Shown: positions 9,004-18,042, counted from the stretch's first letter. The stretch: DNA of 64,000 nt from VFMC01 sp963791635 (GCA_963791635.1 CAWBTC010000011.1:89394-153393), one strand, 5' to 3'. Notes: a model not told the origin generated them from the sequence alone. Numbers and translations: made by a program.

Positions 9004-9953
9004 GCACGAAGCCCTTTGCATCATCCAGCACTGGGATCTCGACGCCGGATCTCGACCAGGTGCTCGCGATCCTCGTCGACCGCCAGGAGATGTCCGAACG
9101 GCTCGACGTCACCGTGCATTCGGCCCAGGTCGCGCGCATCAAACCCGGCCGCCGCGCAGTTGTCCGCCTCGAGACCGACGACGGAGCGATGCTCGCGAAG
9201 GTTCGCGTCGGTCACCGCGCATCGAGCCCCTTCAAGCTGATGCAGCAGTTCCGTGCAGCAGGATTTGACGGCCGGTCGCGCGTGATGGTCGCCGAACCGA
9301 TTGCGTCGTTCGACGACATCGAGGCCTGGGTGCAGCGGGAGGCGCCAGGGCAGCCAGGCGACGTTCTGGTCGTGGTGGACCCATGCCGCGTTGCCCGGGC
9401 TGCGGCCGAGGCGGCGCACCGCATTCACGCCGCTGGTGTGCCGACTCGGCGGGTGCACACCGTTGTCGACGAGCTGGCGATCCTCGCGACCCGGTTCGAT
9501 GCCCTCAGCACCCGTCGTCCAGAACTCGGTGCCTCCCTCGCGAAGGTCCATCGCGCGGTCTGTCGGCGAGCCGCACGCGACCTCCGACAGCGACCGACCT
9601 GTGGGACGCACCGGGACTACTACCACGATCAGATCCTCATCGCCGCCGACCGGGTGACCGTGATCGACTTCGACCTCTATTGCTCAGCCGACCCGGCGCT
9701 CGACATCGGGAACTTCATCGCCCACCTCCACGAGCACGCCGTTCGAGTGCTCGGCGACCCGGGATCGATGGCGACGGCGATGTCGACCGCAACGAACCGG
9801 TACTGCGATCTCGCTGGGGAGAGCCACCGCGAGGCGATCGCCGCCTATGCCCATCTGTCGCTTGCCCGGCACATCTCGCTCAGCCAGGAGGTCCCCGGTC
9901 GCGCCCACACGACCGACACGCTCATCGAGCTCTGCCTCCACCGCAACACGTGA
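9000..9953 (+). CDS. APH-fold phosphotransferase, kinase 3 of 3, last gene of operon
   Basis: The 317-residue protein carries a Lys in AMLAKVRVGHRA, a catalytic loop GTHRDYYHDQILI and a metal site VIDFDLYCSADPALDIGNF. These mark the phosphotransferase fold, with an atypical Tyr-Tyr after HRD. It ends the run of eight overlapping genes; the next gene starts 35 bases on without overlap. The kinase follows a GT4 enzyme just as the first kinase does, giving a repeated transferase-then-kinase order. Loss of activity cannot be excluded, but the core Asp residues are present. Confidence 0.7.
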   Translation: MSTKPFASSSTGISTPDLDQVLAILVDRQEMSERLDVTVHSAQVARIKPGRRAVVRLETDDGAMLAKVRVGHRASSPFKLMQQFRAAGFDGRSRVMVAEPIASFDDIEAWVQREAPGQPGDVLVVVDPCRVARAAAEAAHRIHAAGVPTRRVHTVVDELAILATRFDALSTRRPELGASLAKVHRAVCRRAARDLRQRPTCGTHRDYYHDQILIAADRVTVIDFDLYCSADPALDIGNFIAHLHEHAVRVLGDPGSMATAMSTATNRYCDLAGESHREAIAAYAHLSLARHISLSQEVPGRAHTTDTLIELCLHRNT

Positions 9954-9987
9954 CGACGCAGCGCACACCTTGTGGAACGATTGGGAG

Positions 9988-10725
9988 ATGATGCCGAACG
10001 CGAATGTTCCGCGGCTCGTCGCCCTCTGCTTCGATGCGAACGATCCGAAGCGTCTCGCGCGGTTCTGGGCTGAGGCGCTGCGCTGGCGCATCGACGAGAC
10101 CAGCGATGAGGTCTGTCTCGTTCCGACGGACGACACCCAGTTCCTGGTCCTGTTCCTGCCGGTGGAGGAACGCAAGGTTGGCAGGAACCGGGTCCACCTC
10201 GACCTGACGACGACGTCCCGAGAGGACCAGACGGAAACGGTCGCGAGGTTGATCGAGCTCGGCGGCCGCCACGTCGACATCGGTCAACTCGGCGACGAGG
10301 GGCACGTCGTGCTCGCCGACCCCGAAGGCAACGAGTTCTGCGTGATCGAGCCGGAGAACAACTTCCTCGCCGACTGCGGACGTCTCGGAGCGATCAACTG
10401 TGACGGGACGCGGGAGGTCGGCTACTTCTGGAGTGAAGCGCTGGGGTGGCCATTGGTCTGGGATCAGGACGAGGAGACCGCGATCCGCGCGCCGGACGGG
10501 ACCGGTCCGCTCATCACGTGGAGCGGTCCACCGCTCATCCCCAAGGTCGGCAAGAACAGGCTGCACCTCGACATCGCTCCGCCCGAGCATGGCGACCTGC
10601 GAGCAGAGGTCGACCGTCTCGTCACGCTCGGGGCGACCCAGATCGACATCGGCCAAGGCGATGTCAGTTGGGTGGTCATGGCCGATCCCGACGACAACGA
10701 GTTCTGTGTGTTGAGCCCCCGATAG
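9988..10725 (+). CDS. Two-domain VOC/glyoxalase-like protein
   Basis: A 245-residue protein made of two similar halves of about 115 residues. Each has the pattern ARFWAEALRWRID or GYFWSEALGWPLV, then KVGRNRVHLDL or KVGKNRLHLDI, then ADPEGNEFCVIEP or ADPDDNEFCVLSP. This is the glyoxalase-like VOC fold used by dioxygenases, isomerases and resistance proteins; metal ligands are not obvious enough to name a reaction. Two ATGs are adjacent (9988 and 9991) behind GGGAG. It is not overlapped with the glycosyltransferase operon and is probably unrelated to it. Confidence 0.75.
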   Translation: MMPNANVPRLVALCFDANDPKRLARFWAEALRWRIDETSDEVCLVPTDDTQFLVLFLPVEERKVGRNRVHLDLTTTSREDQTETVARLIELGGRHVDIGQLGDEGHVVLADPEGNEFCVIEPENNFLADCGRLGAINCDGTREVGYFWSEALGWPLVWDQDEETAIRAPDGTGPLITWSGPPLIPKVGKNRLHLDIAPPEHGDLRAEVDRLVTLGATQIDIGQGDVSWVVMADPDDNEFCVLSPR

Positions 10726-10822
10726 CGGCTGCGGGCCAACTCGGGCGCGACCCGAGGGAGCGAGACCGGCTACCTTCGCAGCCGGGCCGGCGCGTGGACC
10801 GACCATTTCGAGAGGGAAGTCG

Positions 10823-12055
10823 ATGACACCGAAGGAAGCGGGCCAGGTCTTCGTCACGCCGGCGGCGTACGCCGATCCGGAATGGTTCCACGAGGCATGC
10901 GCGGTCTTGCGCCGCGAGGATCCGATCCACCTCGTCGAGCACCCCGACTTCGCTCCGTTCCACGTGATCACCAAGCACGCCGACGTGCTGGAGATCGAAC
11001 TCCACAACAAGGAGTGGGAGAACGCACCGCGCCCGGTCATCGCAAACCTCGAGGCCGACCAGCGCCGGGTCGAACAGGGTGACCTTCTGCGCACCCTCAT
11101 CCACATGGACGACCCCGACCACCGCACGTACCGCGGCCTCTCGGCCGAGTGGTTCCTGCCGAAGAACCTCGCCAAGCTCGAGGGTCGCCTGTCGGAGCTG
11201 GCCTCGATGTCGGCGCAACGGATGGTCGAGCTCGGCGGTCGCTGCGACTTCGCTCGCGACGTCGCGATGCAGTACCCGCTGCAGGTGATCCTGTCCATCC
11301 TCGGCCTTCCCGAGACCGACTACTCGCGGATGCTCACGCTCACCCAAGAGTTGTTCGGCTCGGCCGATCCCGAGCTGTCGCGTGGCGTGTCGATGGAGGA
11401 TCTCATCGCCGTCGTGCAGGACTTCTTCGCCTACTTCACCGTGCTCACCGAAGCCCGACAGGCCGAGCCCACAGAAGACCTCGCGTCCGTGATCGCGAAC
11501 GCCTCTGTCGATGGTGTGCCGATCGGTCTGATGGAGCAGATCTCGTACTACGTGATCGTCGCCACGGCGGGCCACGACACCACCGCGTCGGCGATGGCGG
11601 GCGGCATGCAGGCGTTGATCGAGCGCCCCGACCAGCTCGCTCGGCTGCGTGCCGACCCGTCGCTCATCGCCAGTGCGGTCGACGAGATCATCCGCTGGGT
11701 CACACCCGTGAAGCACTTCATGCGCAACTGCACCACCGAGTACACGCTGCGCGGCCACACGTTTCGGCCCGGCGATGCCGTGCTGCTGTCGTACCCGTCG
11801 GCGAACCGCGACGAGGAGGTGTTCGACGACCCGATGTCGTTCGATGTCGGCCGCAGTCCCAACAAGCACCTCGCGTTCGGTTTCGGCGTGCACTACTGCC
11901 TCGGGGCGATGCTCGCCCGGATGGAGATCAAGGCGCTCCTCGCCGAGCTCATCCCCCGCCTGAACAAGATCGAGCTCGCCGGCGAGCCAGCCGAGATGCA
12001 CACGCTGTTCGTCGGTGGCCTGAAGCGGCTCCCGATCACCTACGAGATCACCTGA
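10823..12055 (+). CDS. Cytochrome P450
   Basis: The 410-residue protein has the P450 hallmarks in order: the I-helix oxygen-activation motif AGHDTTASAM, the K-helix ExxR in DEIIRW, and the haem loop FGFGVHYCLGAMLAR with the thiolate Cys at about residue 359. It is a soluble bacterial class I type that needs ferredoxin and reductase partners, which are not nearby. Substrate preference cannot be read from sequence. A purine-rich ribosome site (GAGAGGGAAG) lies just before the ATG. Confidence 0.92.
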   Translation: MTPKEAGQVFVTPAAYADPEWFHEACAVLRREDPIHLVEHPDFAPFHVITKHADVLEIELHNKEWENAPRPVIANLEADQRRVEQGDLLRTLIHMDDPDHRTYRGLSAEWFLPKNLAKLEGRLSELASMSAQRMVELGGRCDFARDVAMQYPLQVILSILGLPETDYSRMLTLTQELFGSADPELSRGVSMEDLIAVVQDFFAYFTVLTEARQAEPTEDLASVIANASVDGVPIGLMEQISYYVIVATAGHDTTASAMAGGMQALIERPDQLARLRADPSLIASAVDEIIRWVTPVKHFMRNCTTEYTLRGHTFRPGDAVLLSYPSANRDEEVFDDPMSFDVGRSPNKHLAFGFGVHYCLGAMLARMEIKALLAELIPRLNKIELAGEPAEMHTLFVGGLKRLPITYEIT

Positions 12056-12121
12056 CACCACTGCGCCTTCGTGGGCGCCTTCGTGGCTGCGGGCCGCACA
12101 GCACGCCTAGGCTCGCCCGCC

Positions 12122-12880
12122 ATGGCTGACACCACTGCGTCCCCCGATGTGCTCGACCTCCTCGGCAAGGCGCTCACCTCCGACGCGCTGAAGGCACTGG
12201 CGAAGCAGCTCGATCTCGGCATGGATGACGTCGTGAGACTCGTGAAGGCCGTCCTGCCCGCCCTGCTCCAACAGCTCGACGACAACGCTCGCAGCGGTGA
12301 CAGCAAGAACATCGCTGCAGCCGTGAACAAGGACCACGACGGAGCAGTGCTCGACAACGCAGTCGGCTTCCTCGGCGGCGGCTTCCTCGGCGGCTCGGGC
12401 ACCGGCATCCTCAACCACGTCTTCGGCAATCAGCTCGATGCCACGGCCGCGAGGATCAGCGAGCAGACGAAGCTGCCCCAGAGCGCGGTGAGGATGGCGA
12501 TGACGGCGCTCGCGCCGATGGCGATGGGTGCACTGGGCCACGTAGCGCTCGGCGCGATCACCGCGGCCGGCGTCGCTGCACTCCTGGCAGCCGCGGTGCA
12601 CGGCGTGCGCAGCGGAAAGGTGCAGCGACTGATCGGCAACGTGAACGACCGCTTCGACGACGACCGCGATGGCAATGCGATCGACGATGTCGGTCGCGAT
12701 GCGATGCGTGCGGCCAAGAAGGGCGGCGCGGCAGTGGCTGGAGCAGCGAGATCAGTCGCGAACAACGGCAAGGTGCGAGCGACGGCCAGCAAGGCGGCGA
12801 CCAAGACCAAGGAGGTCGCGGCGAAAGCCACCAGCAGTGCCAAGAAGAAGTTGAAGAAGCTGTTCAGCCGCTGGGGCTGA
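12122..12880 (+). CDS. DUF937 domain protein
   Basis: The 252-residue protein has a DUF937-like N-terminal half: repeated helices, the phrase VKAVLPALLQQLDDNA, a Gly-rich GFLGGGFLGGSGTGIL turn and an Ala/Met-rich hydrophobic helix near residues 135-160. It continues with an acidic stretch (DDDRDGNAIDDVGRD) resembling a calcium-binding loop and ends in a Lys/Ala-rich basic tail like nucleoid-binding proteins. DUF937 proteins have no settled function. The ATG at 12122 gives the family-like start. It converges with the YkgJ-type gene; a weak hairpin (12885-12905) lies between them. Confidence 0.65.
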   Translation: MADTTASPDVLDLLGKALTSDALKALAKQLDLGMDDVVRLVKAVLPALLQQLDDNARSGDSKNIAAAVNKDHDGAVLDNAVGFLGGGFLGGSGTGILNHVFGNQLDATAARISEQTKLPQSAVRMAMTALAPMAMGALGHVALGAITAAGVAALLAAAVHGVRSGKVQRLIGNVNDRFDDDRDGNAIDDVGRDAMRAAKKGGAAVAGAARSVANNGKVRATASKAATKTKEVAAKATSSAKKKLKKLFSRWG

Positions 12881-12900
12881 ACCACCTGAGCACCGTCGAC

Positions 12901-13524
12901 TCAGGGGCTGCGGCGGATCAGCTCCTCGCGAACCTCATCGGGCATGGGTGAGCGTCCGCTGCGGCCGAGCTCGTGCAGCCCAACAGCGATGGCCGCCCGT
13001 TGCGAGGACCGCGGCGGCAGCCGACCACCGGGGAACGACGCCGGATCATCGAGGACGGCGGCCACTGCCAGCACGGCTCGCTGCGCCTCGGCGTCGTCGA
13101 CCGAGAGCGGTTCGAACTGCCAGCGACGCACGCGGCGCACGATGGCCGGCTGATCGTCGTCGGGCTCGATGCCGGCGGCCACGAACACCCGGCAGTCGTA
13201 GACCCGACACGCACGTGGGCGATGTTCGTAGATCGTGCATCCGCGCTCGCCCAGCATGGGGCAGCGGCCCTCGTCGTCGTATCCCAGCACGACGTGACCC
13301 GACGCCAGACCCGGGGCCGCGAACCGAACCTCGTCGGGGATGTGCGCGAGGGCATCGACCTCGTCGGGTTCGACGTGCACGAACTGACGCGACGTGCAGC
13401 ACGCCACGCAGTCACCGCAGGGCACGTCGCTGTCGGTCCCACCGCGCAAGGCGAGCAGCATCTGGTCGAGCCAGGGAGCGAACCGACCCGCTGTCAGCGG
13501 AGCATCGTCGGTCGAATCGGTCAC
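12901..13524 (-). CDS. YkgJ-family cysteine-cluster protein
   Basis: A 207-residue protein with the Cys pattern of the YkgJ/Fli-type Zn or Fe-S binding family: CGDCVACC near residue 37, then RCPMLGERGCTIYEHRPRAC and VYDC about 55 residues later. The family binds a metal cofactor and has no agreed role. It has its own start 37 bases upstream of the quinone oxidoreductase stop on the same strand, so they may share a transcript. Confidence 0.8.
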   Translation of the reverse strand: MTDSTDDAPLTAGRFAPWLDQMLLALRGGTDSDVPCGDCVACCTSRQFVHVEPDEVDALAHIPDEVRFAAPGLASGHVVLGYDDEGRCPMLGERGCTIYEHRPRACRVYDCRVFVAAGIEPDDDQPAIVRRVRRWQFEPLSVDDAEAQRAVLAVAAVLDDPASFPGGRLPPRSSQRAAIAVGLHELGRSGRSPMPDEVREELIRRSP

Positions 13525-13561
13525 CCACCCATCGTGACAGCCCGCAGCAGCCGGCGAGGCT

Positions 13562-14551
13562 TCAGGGCACGAGGACGGTCTTGCCCACGATCTTGCGGTC
13601 GAGCTGATCCTGCAACGCCTGCGCAGCCCGATCGAGCGGATAGGCGACCGGTTCCACGGGCGACAGCCGGCCGGCGTCGATCGCCGCCACGATGTCGGCG
13701 AGCATCTCGTTGTTCTCCTGCTGATTGCGCCCCACCCAGGCGCCCCAGTCCACGCCGGTCACGCGGCGATTGCGCAACAGCACCTGGTTCGCGGGCAACT
13801 GCGGGATCGTGCCCGACGCAAATCCGATCACCACGAACTGTCCGTCCTCACGCAGTGCACGCAACGCCTGTTCGCCCTGCTGCCCACCGATCGGGTCGTA
13901 GACCACATCCACCCCGGTACCGTCACCCGTGAGCTCCTGGGCGAGCTCCTTCGTGCGGGCCTTCACATCCTCGGTGCTCGAATCGATCACCGCCGCGGCG
14001 CCGCGGTCGGTCGCAGCTGCACGTTTGTCGGATGACGACGCCACCGCAATCACCGTCATCCCGAGCGCCCGACCGACGTCCACCGCCGCGAGCCCCACGC
14101 CACCTCCCGCGCCGAGCACGAGCATCGATTGACCCACTGTCACCTTCGCCCGCTTGGCGAGCGCGAACCATGCCGTCGAGTAGCTCTGTGTGAACGTCGC
14201 CGCCTGGCCATCGGTCATCGAGTCGGGTGTCGGCATCGCCCGCTTGGCCGGAACTACCACCTCCGTCGCGTACCCGCCGAGGCCGACGTTGGCGAACACC
14301 CGCTGACCCACCTCGACGGCGGTGACCGCGCTGCCGATCTCGGTCACCACACCGGCCACCTCGCTGCCGGGGACGAACGGCAGTGGGGGCTTGATCTGGT
14401 ACAGACCCTGCACGAAGAGGGCGTCGACGAAGTTCACGCCCGCGGCAGTGACAGCAATCCGCACGTCGTCGGGGCCAAGCGGCAACGAACCACGCTCCTC
14501 GATCGAGAGGCCGGCGAGAGGACCGAAGCTGTTGCACGAAACCACCTGCAT
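13562..14551 (-). CDS. Zinc-independent quinone oxidoreductase / MDR-family dehydrogenase
   Basis: A 329-residue medium-chain reductase. It has the GroES-like N-terminus (VAITAAGVNFVDALFVQGLY), the NADPH-binding ALGAGGGVGLAAVDVGRALG region near residue 145, the QOR-type DVVYDPIGG motif and a C-terminal ALQDQLDRKIVGKTVL. The catalytic zinc Cys/His set of alcohol dehydrogenases is missing, which favours NADPH:quinone or enone reductase activity. Confidence 0.88.
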   Translation of the reverse strand: MQVVSCNSFGPLAGLSIEERGSLPLGPDDVRIAVTAAGVNFVDALFVQGLYQIKPPLPFVPGSEVAGVVTEIGSAVTAVEVGQRVFANVGLGGYATEVVVPAKRAMPTPDSMTDGQAATFTQSYSTAWFALAKRAKVTVGQSMLVLGAGGGVGLAAVDVGRALGMTVIAVASSSDKRAAATDRGAAAVIDSSTEDVKARTKELAQELTGDGTGVDVVYDPIGGQQGEQALRALREDGQFVVIGFASGTIPQLPANQVLLRNRRVTGVDWGAWVGRNQQENNEMLADIVAAIDAGRLSPVEPVAYPLDRAAQALQDQLDRKIVGKTVLVP

Positions 14552-14619
14552 GTCGGGCGACGGTAGTGCGATGCTGGTGCGCGATGCGCCTCGAACCCAT
14601 CACGTGACGCGGCTCGGCC

Positions 14620-15219
14620 GTGCAGCTGGAACCCCTCTCACATCACCATGCGCAGGCCCTGCTCGATGCAGCGGCCGACAGAGCGACGTTCGGCTTCACC
14701 CACGTGCCCGCCGACCTCGCCACGATGCAGGCCTACATCTCAGGGCTGCTGCGCGATGCGTCGAACGACACGGCGATGCCGTTCGCTCAACGCCGACTCG
14801 CCGACGACACTGTTGTGGGGTGCACGCGGTACCTCAACGTGACGTGGTGGGCCGGCCGAGACACCCCCGCGGAGGTGGAGATAGGCGGCACCTGGCTGGC
14901 GGCCGATGCGCAGCGCAGCTCGGTGAACAGCGAGGCCAAGCTGCTCCTCCTGGCTCACGCGTTCGACACCTGGCAGGTGCATCGCGTCGCCATCTGCACC
15001 GACGCTCGCAACGAGCGCAGCCGCCGCGCCATCGAGCGACTCGGCGCCACGTTCGAGGGGATCCTGCGAAACCACCGGCCCGCGGCCGGCAACGACTCGG
15101 TGCTCGGCACCGCCCGCGACACGGCCGAGTACTCGATCATCCCTGCCGAGTGGCCGGCGATCCGCGATCGTCTCGTCGTTGCGCTGCAGCAGCGCGGCAA
15201 CGACAGGAGCAACACGTGA
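14620..15219 (+). CDS. GNAT acetyltransferase, RimJ/RimL-like
   Basis: The 199-residue protein has the RimJ/RimL layout: a short LEPLSHHHAQAL opening, GGTWLAADAQRSSVNSEAKL in the acetyl-CoA binding core and TDARNERSRRAIERLGATFE near the end. It should N-acetylate a protein terminus or small amine. The GTG at 14620 is chosen because a similar opening at 14584 (MRLEPIT) runs into a stop. The stop overlaps the next gene's GTG by four bases. Confidence 0.82.
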   Translation: MQLEPLSHHHAQALLDAAADRATFGFTHVPADLATMQAYISGLLRDASNDTAMPFAQRRLADDTVVGCTRYLNVTWWAGRDTPAEVEIGGTWLAADAQRSSVNSEAKLLLLAHAFDTWQVHRVAICTDARNERSRRAIERLGATFEGILRNHRPAAGNDSVLGTARDTAEYSIIPAEWPAIRDRLVVALQQRGNDRSNT

Positions 15220-15962
15220 GCGAGCGTCCCGTGATGATCATCACCGGTGGCGTGCGCGGCATCGGAGCAGCCGTGGCCCGGGCCGCCGCCGCCGACCACG
15301 ACCTCGTCATCAACCACGTCTCGCTCGGAGACCACGTGTCCGAACTGGCCGACGAGCTGCGTGCTGCCGGGGCCGCCGTGCTCGTCCAGCGCGCCGACGT
15401 CGCCGACGAGACCTCCGTCGTCGAGATGTTCCGCGCGTGCGACGAACACTTCGGTCGGCTCGACGTCTTGGTCAACAACGCCGGCATCGCCGGCGGCTAC
15501 GGCTCGATCGACACCGTGACCGCTTCGATGCTCGCGAACCTCTGGGCGGTGAACGTCACCGGTGCGTTCGTGTGCGCCCGAGAAGCCGTGGCACGTCTGG
15601 CCACCGATCGGGGCGGCAAGGGAGGATCGATCGTCAACATCTCCTCGCGAGCGGCGGTCCTCGGCGGGCCCGGTGAGTGGGTGCACTACGCCGCCTCCAA
15701 GGGAGCGATCGACACGATGACCACCGGTCTCTCCAAGGAGCTCGCCCCGTTGGGCATCCGGGTGAATGCCGTGCGGCCGGGTCTGGTCACGAGCGATTTC
15801 CACGACCACGCTCCGCCCGGGCGGATCGAACGGCTCGCACCCACGGTGCCGATGGCGCGTGCCGGCAGCCCCGACGAGGTGGCGGCCGCCGTGCTGTGGC
15901 TCGCCTCGCCGGCAGCCAGCTATGTGACCGGGACGTTCATCGATGTCAGCGGCGGCCGCTGA
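15216..15962 (+). CDS. Short-chain dehydrogenase/reductase
   Basis: A 248-residue classical SDR with TGGVRGIGAAVA (cofactor turn), NNAGIAGGYGS, the catalytic Ser in VNISSRAA, YAASKGAID (Tyr and Lys) and the C-terminal VTGTFIDVSGGR. It looks like a glucose/3-ketoacyl-type reductase with NAD(P). The GTG overlaps the acetyltransferase stop. Substrate unknown. Confidence 0.9.
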   Translation: MSERPVMIITGGVRGIGAAVARAAAADHDLVINHVSLGDHVSELADELRAAGAAVLVQRADVADETSVVEMFRACDEHFGRLDVLVNNAGIAGGYGSIDTVTASMLANLWAVNVTGAFVCAREAVARLATDRGGKGGSIVNISSRAAVLGGPGEWVHYAASKGAIDTMTTGLSKELAPLGIRVNAVRPGLVTSDFHDHAPPGRIERLAPTVPMARAGSPDEVAAAVLWLASPAASYVTGTFIDVSGGR

Positions 15963-16039
15963 CATGGCACGGGCACTCGGCACAGTGGGCGCTCGCGCCG
16001 ACTCCGACACCCTCCAACACCCGGTAGGTTCGCGTGGGC

Positions 16040-16627
16040 ATGCGGGCCGTCGTGATCGTCGCCAACCCCAACCCGACGAGCTTCAGCCATGCAATCGCCG
16101 CGTGCGTGCAGCGGGGGCTGGAGACGTCGGGCCATCAGGTGATCGTGCACGACCTGTATGCCGAAGGGTTCCGTGCGGCGATGTCGACCGACGAGCGCGA
16201 GGCGTACCACGGCGAGGTGCCCGTCACGGACTCGCTGGTGCTCGAGCACATCGCCGACCTGCAGCACGCCCAGACCCTCGTCTTCGTCTACCCCACATGG
16301 TGGAGTTCGGTACCGGCGGTCCTCAAGGGCTGGTTCGAGCGGGTGATGGTGCCCGGCGTCGGCTTCGTGTTCAACGAGCAGAACAAGGTGCGGCCCGGGC
16401 TGACGAACGTTCAGCGACTCGTGGGCATCTCCACCTACGGCTCGCCGTGGTACTACGTCAAGACGATCAACGACAACGGTCGCCGCACGATCAAGCGGGC
16501 TCTGCGCCTCAGCACCGGTTGGGGTACCCGCTCCACGTGGCTGCCCCTGTACGGCATGGACACGATCGGCGCAGCCAAGCGCGAGCAGTTCCTCGTCAAG
16601 GTCGAACGCGTCGCGAGATCGCTGTGA
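16040..16627 (+). CDS. Flavodoxin-fold NAD(P)H oxidoreductase, copy 1
   Basis: A 195-residue protein of the NQO/KefF family: N-terminal VVIVANPNPTSFSHAIA, VIVHDLYAEGF, then FVYPTWWSSVPAVLKGWFER (the FMN/quinone site). It should reduce quinones or nitro compounds with FMN. A GTG six bases upstream (16034) is also possible, but ATG 16040 lines up with the start of the next gene, its close paralogue. The two are adjacent in tandem. Confidence 0.85.
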   Translation: MRAVVIVANPNPTSFSHAIAACVQRGLETSGHQVIVHDLYAEGFRAAMSTDEREAYHGEVPVTDSLVLEHIADLQHAQTLVFVYPTWWSSVPAVLKGWFERVMVPGVGFVFNEQNKVRPGLTNVQRLVGISTYGSPWYYVKTINDNGRRTIKRALRLSTGWGTRSTWLPLYGMDTIGAAKREQFLVKVERVARSL

Positions 16628-16645
16628 GGTCCCAGTGAGGTCCCT

Positions 16646-17245
16646 GTGAGGTGCTACGTCGTCTACTGCCACCCGACGCACGACTCGTTCATCGGCGCGG
16701 CGCTGGAGCGCGTGCTGGCCGGGCTCGAGCGCGCCGGCCACGAGGTGCGCGTCAGCGATCTGTACGCCGAGGGCTTTCGTCCAGAGCTCGATGAGCACGA
16801 CCGGGAGGTGCACCACGTCGACCACCGTCTCCACCCGGAGCAGCGCCCCGACATCGCCGGCTACGTCGAGCACCTGCGCTGGTGCGACACGCTGATCATG
16901 GTCTATCCCACCTGGTGGTCGGGACAGCCGGCGATGTTGAAGGGCTGGATCGATCGGGTGTGGGCCAAGGGCGCCGCATGGGACCTGCCGGAGGGCACGA
17001 ATCGGATCCGGCCGCTCCTGCGCAACATCCACTCGCTCGTCGCCGTCACCAGCCATGGCTCGTCGAAGCTGACGAACGCTGTCGAGGGCGAGGCAGGCAA
17101 GCGGACGATGACGCGAGCCCTGCGGCTCGCATGCAACGTGCGTTGCCGCACCCATTGGATCGCCCTCTACAAGATCGACCGGTCGAGCGCTGCCCAGAGG
17201 ATCGCGTTCCTCGACCAGGTCGAAAAACGGATCTCCAAGCTCTGA
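16646..17245 (+). CDS. Flavodoxin-fold NAD(P)H oxidoreductase, copy 2
   Basis: A 199-residue paralogue of the preceding gene: VVYCHPTHDSFIGAAL, VSDLYAEGFRPELD, MVYPTWWSGQPAMLKGWIDR and TNAVEGEAGKRTMTRALRL line up with copy 1 throughout. The gap of 18 bases holds three short direct GTGAGGT repeats, the last one containing the GTG start and the middle one the ribosome site. This points to a local duplication. The function is presumably the same reductase chemistry with shifted specificity. Confidence 0.85.
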   Translation: MRCYVVYCHPTHDSFIGAALERVLAGLERAGHEVRVSDLYAEGFRPELDEHDREVHHVDHRLHPEQRPDIAGYVEHLRWCDTLIMVYPTWWSGQPAMLKGWIDRVWAKGAAWDLPEGTNRIRPLLRNIHSLVAVTSHGSSKLTNAVEGEAGKRTMTRALRLACNVRCRTHWIALYKIDRSSAAQRIAFLDQVEKRISKL

Positions 17246-17267
17246 CGCGGTGGCTTCTCAGAACGTC

Positions 17268-18039
17268 CTAGACCGAGGCGACCTCACCGGCGTACGCGCC
17301 GTCGAGGTTGCCGTTCGCCACGACGCCACCGGCCGCCTCGATCGTGACCACCAACTGCGACACGGTCTCTTCACCGGCGCTGAACAGTTCGATCTCGGGG
17401 TTGGCTCCGAGCACGCCGAGCGAGATCGCCCGCTCGTCGATCACGCCCCAGAGCTGATACGTCTGGTCCGAAGGCAGTGTCGGCAGGCCATCGCCGATCA
17501 GGTAGCCGTGACCATCCTGGTCGATCACGACTTCGGCCCCCATCACACCCTCGCCGTTGACGAGGCGGGCGATCTGGGAGTCGCGGTCGGCGCGAGCATC
17601 CGACACGGCCGCAGCAAGGGGCTGCTGATCGGTGTTCTTCCCGGTGATCACCGTGACGGCGACCACGGCGACGACCGTGGCAGCGGCCGTTGCGGCCACC
17701 CACGAGCCCGCAGTACGCCAGCGCGGAGGCAGCGGTGCGGGAGGCGGCCCGCGCCCGGCGGACGTCGTCGATCGCCATCACCGAAGCCAGCTCGCCCGTC
17801 GGGTGAGGTGCCTCGCCGAAGGTGTCGAGGTTCGCCGCGATGCGGTCCCACAGACCGTCCGGGGCCGACATGCCCGACCACGCGAGCATGGTCGCGACCT
17901 CACGGTGCTCGGCCACCTCGTGTCGGGCACGCGGGCTGACCAACAGGAACTGCTCCACCGCCCGACGTTCCTCATCGCTCACCGCGTCGAGCGCATAGGC
18001 GCCGAGCAGTTCGTCGAGCTCGAGTTCTTCAGCACTCAT
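17268..18039 (-). pseudogene. Anti-sigma factor (RskA-like) broken by a one-base frameshift
   Basis: Frame one (from ATG 18039) encodes an N-terminal anti-sigma domain, ELLGAYALDAVSDEERRAVE to LWDRIAANLDTFGE, and then turns to nonsense after DDVRRARAA. A second frame picks up at once with PPAPLPPRWRTAGSWVAAT, a membrane helix (AATAAATVVAVVAVTVI) and the RskA-type domain (DQTYQLWGVIDERAISLGVL), stopping at 17268. Joining them needs a +1 slip near 17735-17750 in the linker before the membrane helix. The sigma-factor gene ends three bases upstream, so this was its partner. Either the gene is inactivated, the base is a sequencing error, or the frame is bypassed. Confidence 0.75.
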
Positions 18040-18042
18040 GCG

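Noticed and set aside
12885..12905. Hairpin between the convergent DUF937 and YkgJ genes
   Set aside because: Only a 6-bp stem with a 9-base loop and no U-run; too weak to call a terminator.
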